Source: Algoriphagus resistens (GTDB lineage Bacteria; Bacteroidota; Bacteroidia; Cytophagales; Cyclobacteriaceae). From it: a DNA stretch of 64,000 nucleotides. Shown in pieces: positions 8,419-15,914 of the stretch. The notes beneath the pieces were generated by a model. The model was not told the origin of the DNA, searched no databases, and was given only the letters and a program-made list of their open reading frames with translations. The position numbers and the translations under genes were made by a program. Location of the stretch: NCBI RefSeq assembly GCF_001442615.1, contig NZ_LMXN01000002.1, positions 434,001 through 498,000 on the forward strand, given 5' to 3'. Within the stretch, counting starts at the first letter, position 1. The number at the start of each line of letters is the position of its first letter.

Positions 8419-10497
8419 TTAACGGACTACCTTTTTATAATCGGTGACCAAATGCTTGATAAAAAATTCCATCATTCTGTCTCTGTTCAAAGCAGTGTGT
8501 CCACCATCCGGAGCAATTTGTACTTCTATGCTTTTTCCTGCATCCTGAAATGCCTTGATCAATTGCAAAGAATTGGACGGGTGCACATTGTTGTCGGCAG
8601 TACCGAAGAAGATCAACAATTCACCCTGAAGCTGATCAGCCTTATTCATCAAGCTAAATCTATTGTAACCTTCTTCGTTGGCATCCAGCGTGCCCATAAA
8701 GCGCTCGGTGTAAATATTGTCATACAATCTCCAATCGGTCACAGATGAATTGGCGACTGCCGCATGTACCAGCTCAGGAAATCTTAGCAACATGGAAGCC
8801 GCAGTAGTACCCCCATAAGAAGTTCCGTAAACCCCCACTCTGTCTTTATCGAAATACGGACGGTCATGAAGAGATTTAATCCCTTCGGCAAAATCATCCA
8901 TTTCCACCAGACCCAAATTTCCGTACAACTGATCAAGCAATTTTTTTCCCCGTCCTCTTACATTTCTACCATCGATATTCAACACCAAAAAACCATATTC
9001 GGTCAATGGATCCGGTAAGGTGAATACTTCACGGAAAGCATTTGTAGCCGGGCCACCATAGTTGCTTAGAATGACCGGATATTTTTTGTTTGGATCGAAA
9101 TGAGAAGGAAAATGGATCATGCCGTGCAATTCAGTCTCGCCGTCCTTGGAAGTAAAAGTGAATACTTCCACTTTTTTCAAGCCCAGTTCCTCAAACTTTC
9201 CCATATCGCTTTTAGCGAGTTCTGCTACTGTTTTCCCTTTGGAATCCACTAGATTCGTAAAAGGTGCCACATCATGGGTTTGCGCAACATCCACAAAGTA
9301 GTTACCATCAGGAGAAATAGTCACTGTGTGATTGTAAGCGGGATCTGTCAATCTCGTATCTTTCGACCCGTCAAATCGTACACGGTGAAGCTGCATCAGC
9401 ATGTGGTTTTCTCCGCTCCTGGCCATATAGTAAAGCAACTTCTTGTCCTCATCTACTTTTACAATAGCTGATACTTCAAAAGGGTGTGAAGTAAGCGCAT
9501 TCACTAATGTTCCGTCAAAATTATACAGGTAGTAATTGTTGAAACCGGATCTTTCTGATGCCCAGATGAAGTGCTCTCCATCGGCTAACACTTCCATCTC
9601 AGGAGAATTCTCTACGAAACTTGGAAGCCATTCTTCGCGGATCACAGTTCTGCTTTTTCCTGTTTCGGGATCTGCGGCACGGAGTTCCAGTATATTCTGA
9701 CGCCTGTTGGTGCTGTGGAAAAGCAATTCCTTGCCATCAGGAGTCCAGGAAATATCATAAATATAAGTACCCAGATCACCGTCATTGTAAGGCTTACCAT
9801 CTCTGATGTCCAGTTCAGTCATCTCTTTGGTAGCAATATCATAAACCATGAGGTCTACAGGCAGATTTGGCTCTCCTACCTTGGGATAGGCTTCTATTTC
9901 AAGAGAATCATACAAACTCAGTTGATCCAGAAGCACATAATATTTCTTCACGTCCTTTTCTACAAATCTGTAGAAAGCGATTTTGCTACCATCCGGAGAC
10001 CACCACATAGCAGTGTTTTGTCCCAATTCCTCCCCATAAACCCAGGTGGCAATACCGTATTTTACTTGATTTTCTTCATTGCCGTCCGTAGTGATAGGAA
10101 TTACATTGCTGCCATCAATATTGCTGAGGTACATGTTTCTATCCTTGGTGAAGGCGTTGTATTTCCCATCAGGAGACTCTGCAGAATCAAACTGACGGCC
10201 TCTTGCAGGACGGTTCCAAGATCTTCTTTCTGCCACAGGTGCGTCTCCCAATTGAGTAACCTTCTTGGTCTTGACAGAAAAAGATTGGAGCATGCCATCC
10301 TCAGCATATTCAAAGGATTTACCGTCCTTGGTCCAGGTCACATTTAGGCTGCCAGGTTTTACCGCGGATCTGAGTTGGGGGGCTATTTTTTGGTATTGCT
10401 CATAGCCAGGCATGTTTTTGAGCTTATCCTGAGCCTGAGATACAGTGATCGTAGTGGCCAAAGCCGCTGCCACTGTGAGGAAGAATTTATTCTTCAT
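8419..10497 (-). CDS. S9 family dipeptidyl peptidase (DPP-IV type), secreted
   Basis: Exported serine peptidase cleaving dipeptides, typically after Pro/Ala, from peptide N-termini. The 692-residue protein has a signal peptide (ending near SQAQ, residue 23), an N-terminal beta-propeller DPP-IV domain with the WSPDGSKIAFYR repeat, and a C-terminal alpha/beta hydrolase domain. The catalytic triad is visible: Ser in GTSYGG (about 559), Asp in GTADNNVH (about 634) and His in GGHTAL (about 665). EELGQ near the propeller could be the Glu motif that binds the substrate N-terminus. Single-gene unit in the periplasm, likely for peptide nutrition. Confidence 0.95.
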   Translation of the reverse strand: MKNKFFLTVAAALATTITVSQAQDKLKNMPGYEQYQKIAPQLRSAVKPGSLNVTWTKDGKSFEYAEDGMLQSFSVKTKKVTQLGDAPVAERRSWNRPARGRQFDSAESPDGKYNAFTKDRNMYLSNIDGSNVIPITTDGNEENQVKYGIATWVYGEELGQNTAMWWSPDGSKIAFYRFVEKDVKKYYVLLDQLSLYDSLEIEAYPKVGEPNLPVDLMVYDIATKEMTELDIRDGKPYNDGDLGTYIYDISWTPDGKELLFHSTNRRQNILELRAADPETGKSRTVIREEWLPSFVENSPEMEVLADGEHFIWASERSGFNNYYLYNFDGTLVNALTSHPFEVSAIVKVDEDKKLLYYMARSGENHMLMQLHRVRFDGSKDTRLTDPAYNHTVTISPDGNYFVDVAQTHDVAPFTNLVDSKGKTVAELAKSDMGKFEELGLKKVEVFTFTSKDGETELHGMIHFPSHFDPNKKYPVILSNYGGPATNAFREVFTLPDPLTEYGFLVLNIDGRNVRGRGKKLLDQLYGNLGLVEMDDFAEGIKSLHDRPYFDKDRVGVYGTSYGGTTAASMLLRFPELVHAAVANSSVTDWRLYDNIYTERFMGTLDANEEGYNRFSLMNKADQLQGELLIFFGTADNNVHPSNSLQLIKAFQDAGKSIEVQIAPDGGHTALNRDRMMEFFIKHLVTDYKKVVR

Positions 10498-10702
10498 ATT
10501 CTATTCGGGTTAATTTTATTCCAGTTGCGATGATACTATTTTTAGCGGTAAAAAACAGACATTAATACACGATAGGTTATCCAAACCCATAATTATTTAC
10601 TCTTCATTGAGGTGATAATTATAGCAAAACCCACCGAACAAACCTGCTTTTGTAACCCCATAACAGGCTTTAGCATCCAAGGGTAAACAACAAATTCCCC
10701 AC

Positions 10703-11785
10703 ATGAAGAACTTTAGCTTGCCAGGCAAATTGCTGATAGCAGCTTTTTGCCTCTATTCACAAATCATCCAAACCGTCTATTCCCAGACATTGGAAACTAA
10801 GATCGATTCCTTGCTCGAAACTACCTTCTCTACAGAAGGCCCGGGAGCGGTATTCTTGGCCGCCAAAGCCGGGAAACCCATTTACAGAAAAGCCTTGGGA
10901 CAATCCAATCTGGAACTTAATGTCCCCATGAAACCCGAGAACGTCTTTGAAATCGGCTCTATGACCAAACAGTTTACAGCAATAGCTATTTTGCTATTGA
11001 TGGAGCAAGGCAAGCTTCAACTCAATGATGAGATTACTAAGTTTATCCCGGACTACCCTACTTACGGAAAAAACATTTCTATTCATCACTTGCTAACGCA
11101 CACTTCCGGGATCAAAAGTTTTACCAGTATGAAGGCACTTCGGGAAATAGAAAGGCTAGATCTTACTCCTGTCGAACTCATAGATTTTTTCAAGAATGAG
11201 CCAATGGATTTTGATCCGGGAGAAGAGTTTAAATACAATAACTCAGGTTATGTGATCTTGGGATATATTGTCGAGATTCTTTCAGGAAAATCATATGCTG
11301 AGTTTATTCAAGAAAATATTTTCGACAAACTGGAAATGAACTCCTCTCACTATGCCAGCCACTCGGAAGTCATTGAAAACCGTGCATACGGTTACCATCA
11401 AAAGGATAACTATGTAAATAAGAACTTTATCAGCTTGAGTTTACCTTATTCATCCGGATCACTCATGTCCACGGTAGATGATATGCTCAAATGGAATGAA
11501 GCGCTAAAAAAGGACAGGCTACTCAAAGAGGAAACCACGAAGAAAGCTTTTGAGAACTACTCCTTAGACAATGGTGAAAAAATCAGCTACGGCTATGGAT
11601 GGCATATTTCCGATTTGAATGATGCCTTAAGCTTTGAGCATGGAGGTAGCATTTTTGGATTCAAATCCATGGGTGTGTATTTGCCTGAAGAAGATATTTA
11701 TGTGATAGGATTGAGTAATTGCGACTGTAATTCTCCCACTCAATTGGCAAGGGATATCGCAAAAATAATCATGGAAAAACCATAA
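10703..11785 (+). CDS. serine hydrolase, beta-lactamase class C fold
   Basis: Exported 360-residue penicillin-binding-protein-like hydrolase (Pfam beta-lactamase family). A hydrophobic signal sequence (residues 7-26) precedes the fold. Active-site elements are SxxK at S86-M-T-K89, YxN at Y178-N-N180, and HGG at H313, all at normal spacing. Such proteins include esterases, D-aminopeptidases and carboxypeptidases; the substrate is not predictable. It is divergent from the S9 peptidase gene across a 205-bp gap and shares no obvious operon with the sugar genes that follow 91 bp later. Confidence 0.88.
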   Translation: MKNFSLPGKLLIAAFCLYSQIIQTVYSQTLETKIDSLLETTFSTEGPGAVFLAAKAGKPIYRKALGQSNLELNVPMKPENVFEIGSMTKQFTAIAILLLMEQGKLQLNDEITKFIPDYPTYGKNISIHHLLTHTSGIKSFTSMKALREIERLDLTPVELIDFFKNEPMDFDPGEEFKYNNSGYVILGYIVEILSGKSYAEFIQENIFDKLEMNSSHYASHSEVIENRAYGYHQKDNYVNKNFISLSLPYSSGSLMSTVDDMLKWNEALKKDRLLKEETTKKAFENYSLDNGEKISYGYGWHISDLNDALSFEHGGSIFGFKSMGVYLPEEDIYVIGLSNCDCNSPTQLARDIAKIIMEKP

Positions 11786-11876
11786 CACCATTCCATCTGT
11801 ACCAACTGGATTTCCCTCTTCGTAAAATCTCCATATATTGGTTTGTTAAAGTTACCCCCCAACAATAACTAGATTT

Positions 11877-12809
11877 ATGGAATATAGAAAGTTAGGAAAC
11901 ACAGGATTGGAGCTGTCTATTCTTGGATTTGGAGCATCTCCCATGGGCGATGTTTTTGGTGTTTCCGACGAAAAAGACGGATACCGTTCCGTCCATTATG
12001 CAATTGATCATGGTGTTAATTTCTTCGATGTTTCTCCTTTCTATGGACTTACTCTGGCCGAAAAGCGGCTGGGTAAAGCGCTGGAAGGAAAGCGTGATAA
12101 GGTAATTTTGGCTACAAAATGTGGACGTTACGATTTAAAGGAATTCGATTTTTCTCAAAAGCGGATATTGCAAAGTGTAGAGGAGTCTCTTGGCAGACTA
12201 AAAACAGATTATTTAGATCTACTTCAGCTTCATGACATTGAATTTGTGGACAAAGAGCAAATCCTGAATGAAGCTTGGCCAACCTTGGTTAAACTCAAAG
12301 AGTCTGGAAAAGCACGATTCATTGGCATCACTGGACTTCCTGTAAATTATCTTGCAGAAATTACTAGAAATATCGACGTTGACTCGGTGTTATCCTGGGC
12401 ACATTATAATCTTCTACAAGATGAAATCAATCGGGAACTCGTCCCCCTTTCCAAAGAAAAAGGCTTCGGCTTGATGAATGCTGCCCCTTTGATGCAGCGT
12501 ATTCTTTCAGATGCAGCATTGCCTGAGTGGCATCGGTCACCACCCGCCATGAAAGCAATGCAATCAGAGCTGCTTAAGCTATGCGCGGAATATAGCGTAA
12601 AACTCAGCGATGTAGCCATACGGTTTGCGCTGGATCATCCAGCTATCACAACCACTATCGTAGGGATGTGTGATCTTGCCACGAGTAGACAAAATGTTAG
12701 TGTGCTTGATTTTAGAATTCCTGATGGACTGCTGGAAGAAATCCAAACGTTGGTAGCTCCTGTCAAAAACCAAATGTGGTATGAAGGCAAGCCTGAGAAC
12801 AAGATTTAG
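11877..12809 (+). CDS. aldo/keto reductase, L-galactose/L-fucose dehydrogenase-like
   Basis: Cytosolic NAD(P)-dependent aldo/keto reductase of 310 residues. The catalytic tetrad is D51, Y56 (DVSPFYG), K81 (ATKCGRY) and H119 (LQLHDIEF). Overall it resembles plant L-galactose 1-dehydrogenase and bacterial L-fucose/D-threo-aldose 1-dehydrogenases, which oxidise the sugar to its lactone. This reading is strengthened by a RhaM-type mutarotase, a zinc dehydrogenase and a sugar isomerase in the next 2.5 kb. Choice between L-fucose and L-galactose is an inference. It starts 91 bp after the serine hydrolase. Confidence 0.85.
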   Translation: MEYRKLGNTGLELSILGFGASPMGDVFGVSDEKDGYRSVHYAIDHGVNFFDVSPFYGLTLAEKRLGKALEGKRDKVILATKCGRYDLKEFDFSQKRILQSVEESLGRLKTDYLDLLQLHDIEFVDKEQILNEAWPTLVKLKESGKARFIGITGLPVNYLAEITRNIDVDSVLSWAHYNLLQDEINRELVPLSKEKGFGLMNAAPLMQRILSDAALPEWHRSPPAMKAMQSELLKLCAEYSVKLSDVAIRFALDHPAITTTIVGMCDLATSRQNVSVLDFRIPDGLLEEIQTLVAPVKNQMWYEGKPENKI

Positions 12810-12994
12810 TAGGTAGATGGCAGTGCCCGCTTCTTGTTGGCAGCGTCACCGCGAACGACCAAGCAGAGAAATGATCGCTTCGTACGTATAAAACTAAACT
12901 TGTTACCAAGTAGTTTGAGACAAATTAAAGCTGTCTAATCTGCCACCAAAAAAATAGAGTACTTCACGAAAAATTTAATACAAACTCAAACCTC

Positions 12995-14017
12995 ATGAAA
13001 GCATTAGTTCTCACAGATATCGGTAAAACAGCCCTCCGGGATGTCGAAAAACCAACTCCAAAATCGGGAGAAGTTCTCCTTAAAGTTGGAATGGTCGGCT
13101 TTTGCGGTGGAGATCTGAATAGTTACCGCGGCCTTTTTCCACTGCAGGAATATCCGAATATTCTAGGCCATGAAGTTGGTGGGACGATTGAGGAATTGGG
13201 TGATGATGTTCCGGATGATATCAAAACCGGCATGAAAGTGACCGTTTACCCTTATCTGAATTGTGGCAAATGTATCGCCTGCCGCAAAGGTGCCCGAAAT
13301 GCCTGCAAGGAAAATAAGACGATGGGTGTGCGTCGTCCGGGAGCCATGTGCCGATACATCACTTTGCCGTGGCAGGATGTATTTTCCTCAGAAAAATTAT
13401 CCCTGCGGGAATTGGCTCTGGCAGAACCGCTAACTGTTGGTTTTCACTCAGTAAACCGTGCAAATGTCACTTCTCAGGATCGTGTCGCTGTGATCGGCTG
13501 TGGGATTGTAGGTCTGGGGGCCGTTGCAGCAGCAGTGGAAAAGGGAGCTGAAGTAATTGCAATTGATCTGGATGATGCCAAGCTGGAGATTGCGAAGAAA
13601 ATCGGTGTGAAACATACCATTAATCCAAAACAGGTGAATTTACACCAGACCCTTCAGAAAATGACTACCAATGACGGTCCTGATGTGGTTATTGAAGCGG
13701 TAGGTAGTCCGGTCACCTATCGTCAAGCCGTTGAAGAAGTAGCCTTTACAGGAAGGGTAGTTTGTATAGGTTATGCAAAAGCCCCGGTGGAATTCAATAC
13801 TTCCCTTTTTGTACAAAAAGAAATAGAAATTTTGGGATCAAGAAACTGCACCACAGAGTTTCCTGAAGTGATCAGCTACCTGGAGCAGGGGAAATTTCCT
13901 GTGAATGAAGTAATCAGCAAAGTGGTGACCATCGAGGAATCCGAACAGGCACTCGCTGACTGGGCCACAGATCAGCAGGGAATTATTAAAATTATGATTG
14001 ATTTTGACAAAAAGTAA
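12995..14017 (+). CDS. zinc-dependent sugar/alcohol dehydrogenase (MDR family)
   Basis: Cytosolic medium-chain dehydrogenase of 340 residues. Catalytic zinc ligands are C37 (GFCGGDLN) and H59-E60 (LGHEVGG); the structural zinc site is C90, C93, C96, C104. A Rossmann motif VIGCGIVGLGAV binds NAD(P), with acidic residues (AIDLDD) after strand 2 that favour NAD. It resembles L-galactonate 5-dehydrogenase and sorbitol dehydrogenase types, so it probably oxidises a secondary hydroxyl of a sugar acid or polyol. It starts 185 bp after the aldo/keto reductase and is separated from the isomerase gene by a single base, so those two are translationally linked. Confidence 0.88.
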   Translation: MKALVLTDIGKTALRDVEKPTPKSGEVLLKVGMVGFCGGDLNSYRGLFPLQEYPNILGHEVGGTIEELGDDVPDDIKTGMKVTVYPYLNCGKCIACRKGARNACKENKTMGVRRPGAMCRYITLPWQDVFSSEKLSLRELALAEPLTVGFHSVNRANVTSQDRVAVIGCGIVGLGAVAAAVEKGAEVIAIDLDDAKLEIAKKIGVKHTINPKQVNLHQTLQKMTTNDGPDVVIEAVGSPVTYRQAVEEVAFTGRVVCIGYAKAPVEFNTSLFVQKEIEILGSRNCTTEFPEVISYLEQGKFPVNEVISKVVTIEESEQALADWATDQQGIIKIMIDFDKK

Positions 14018-14018
14018 A

Positions 14019-14834
14019 ATGATAAAATCCTGTGTAACAATTGCTCTGGTACCTCAAATCAAGTCCGGGCCGTGGATCTTCTGGGAAAATCTGGAAGCTG
14101 GGATAGTAGAAGCTTCCAAACTTGGATTTGATGCGATCGAGCTTTTTACAGCTTCTGCCCATGCAATTGAAATCCCAAAATTGAAAGGGCTTCTAGCTCA
14201 GTACAACCTGGAACTCGCTGCTGTGGGAACAGGAGCCGGAAAAGTAATTCATAGCCTGACGCTTACTGACCCTGATTCAGCGGTTAGAAAAAAGGCTATT
14301 TCATTCATTTCCGAGATGATTGACTTCGGTGCTGTTTTCGGTGCACCGGCTATTATTGGTTCTATGCAGGGAAATATACTCCCAGGAAATGACAGGGAGG
14401 AAACTATGTTTTGGTTAACAGATGGTTTGAATCAATTAGGAAAACATGCAGAATCAAGAGGGGTCACCCTAATCTATGAACCACTCAACCGCTACGAAAC
14501 TAACCTGCTCAACACCATTGAATCCGGGTCAGAGTTTTTAGAGAGACTAGAAACCAGTTCAATAAAATTACTTGCCGATCTATTTCACATGAATATTGAG
14601 GAAGAGAACTTGGAAGAAAGCATATTGAACTGGGGTAATTACATCGGCCATGTTCACTTTGCAGACAGTAATAGAAGGCCAATGGGCTTAGGTCATACAT
14701 CCATGAAGGAAATAGCAAAAGCGCTGAAGGCAATCCGTTACAATGGCTATGTCTCAGCAGAAGCTTTCCCTTACCCTAGCCCTTATAAAGCTGCCGAGCA
14801 GACGATAAAGGAGTTTAGAAAATGGTTTACTTGA
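14019..14834 (+). CDS. sugar phosphate isomerase/epimerase-type TIM barrel
   Basis: Xylose-isomerase-like TIM barrel, 271 residues. The expected metal ligands can be matched: Glu in IYEPLNRYE, Asp/His in LADLFHMNIEE, His in HVHFADSNR and Glu in SAEAFPYP. The family includes hydroxypyruvate isomerase, ketose 3-epimerases and inosose dehydratases. The frame opens at a TTG at 13998, but the ATG at 14019 is preferred because it follows the zinc dehydrogenase stop by one base and begins the normal first strand (CVTIAL). Its place in the cluster suggests it interconverts a keto-sugar or keto-acid intermediate. Confidence 0.85.
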   Translation: MIKSCVTIALVPQIKSGPWIFWENLEAGIVEASKLGFDAIELFTASAHAIEIPKLKGLLAQYNLELAAVGTGAGKVIHSLTLTDPDSAVRKKAISFISEMIDFGAVFGAPAIIGSMQGNILPGNDREETMFWLTDGLNQLGKHAESRGVTLIYEPLNRYETNLLNTIESGSEFLERLETSSIKLLADLFHMNIEEENLEESILNWGNYIGHVHFADSNRRPMGLGHTSMKEIAKALKAIRYNGYVSAEAFPYPSPYKAAEQTIKEFRKWFT

Positions 14835-14928
14835 TTTGAGATTTTCGAACCTCCATCCTAAAACATCAAATAACCAATTGGAGTTACCCGGATCTTTCTT
14901 CTAACATCTACTTACGTAATACTACAAA

Positions 14929-15270
14929 ATGAAGCGTTTCGCACTAACACTTGACCTTATTGACAAGGAGGAATCTATCAGAGAATATGAACAGCATCAC
15001 GCTCCCGGGGCAGCCTGGCCAGAAGTAACCCAACACGACATCGATGCCGGAATTCTGAATATTGAGATTTTCCGGACAGGAAACCGCATGTTTATGCTGC
15101 TGGAAACGGTAGATGAATTTGATTTCGAAGAGAAGGCTAAATTCGACGTCTCCAATCCAAAAATTGCCGAGTGGGAAGAATTTATGTGGAAATATCAGCA
15201 GCCAATTCCATGGGCAAAACCTGGAGAAAAGTGGGTGCTGATGAACAGAATTTTCAAATCGGGCGAGTAA
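14929..15270 (+). CDS. L-rhamnose/L-fucose mutarotase family protein (RhaM-like)
   Basis: Cytosolic ferredoxin-like-fold protein of 113 residues, the normal length for RhaM (about 104-115). Matching features are the N-terminal strand KRFALTLDLIDKEE, the EYEQHHAPGAAWPEV segment with the family's catalytic His and conserved Trp-Pro, and the C-terminal WEEFMWKYQQPIPWAKPGEKW. RhaM-type enzymes interconvert sugar anomers; the members paired with aldo/keto-reductase fucose pathways act on L-fucose. It ends the sugar cluster 94 bp after the isomerase. Confidence 0.88.
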   Translation: MKRFALTLDLIDKEESIREYEQHHAPGAAWPEVTQHDIDAGILNIEIFRTGNRMFMLLETVDEFDFEEKAKFDVSNPKIAEWEEFMWKYQQPIPWAKPGEKWVLMNRIFKSGE

Positions 15271-15338
15271 TTAACAAAAATTGATTACTTATTTTCTTAT
15301 TTTATACTCATTTTGCCAGTACACAAACTTTTTCCCAA

Positions 15339-15908
15339 ATGATAGATCTTACAAAAATCTCTTTTGCAATCACCTTGCTTTTACTCAGTTCCAGTCTGGG
15401 GTTTGGTCAAAACACCATGAATCCTCCCAAAGGCTACGACCATGATATTGGAACAATGGTGTCCATGCTGGAGAATCTCAGAGCCAGGATAATTCACAGT
15501 ACGCAAGAGCTCAACCTAGAACAAACTGATTTTCTCCTTGATGATAAAGCAAACCGTATCGGGGCGATGATCATGCATCTTGCCGCGACCGAAGTTTATT
15601 ACCAAGCATACACTTTTGAAGGCAGAGGATTCAATGAAGAGGAAAAAGTGAAATGGGAAACCGCATTGAAACTGGGAGATGAAGCAAGAACTGAATTTGT
15701 GGGAAAACCAATTAAATACTACTTGGATATCTGGGCACAGGTACGTCAAAAGACCTTAGATACGCTCAAAACCAAAGATGATAAATGGTTTGCAGCTCTT
15801 GCAGAAGGCGGACAAACAGACAATCACTGGGCATGGTTTCATGTGATGGAGCATCAGGCCAATCACATGGGACAGATAAATATGCTTAGAAGTAGGTTAC
15901 CAAAGTAA
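15339..15908 (+). CDS. exported DinB-family protein
   Basis: A 189-residue four-helix-bundle protein of the DinB/YfiT superfamily, with a signal sequence (ITLLLLSSSLGFG, cleavage near residue 24). Likely metal-binding histidines are in MIMHLAATE and in HVMEHQANHMGQI, the usual three-His DinB pattern. Its biochemical role is unknown; some relatives are metal-dependent thiol transferases, though export makes that less likely here. It starts 69 bp after the mutarotase gene and converges with the next gene across only 6 bp. Confidence 0.8.
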   Translation: MIDLTKISFAITLLLLSSSLGFGQNTMNPPKGYDHDIGTMVSMLENLRARIIHSTQELNLEQTDFLLDDKANRIGAMIMHLAATEVYYQAYTFEGRGFNEEEKVKWETALKLGDEARTEFVGKPIKYYLDIWAQVRQKTLDTLKTKDDKWFAALAEGGQTDNHWAWFHVMEHQANHMGQINMLRSRLPK

Positions 15909-15914
15909 ATAAAC

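Noticed and set aside
12810..12994. GC-rich stretch (about 12820-12885) suspected as a repeat or RNA
   Set aside because: No inverted repeat, second copy or tRNA-like sequence was found; it is treated as ordinary spacer.
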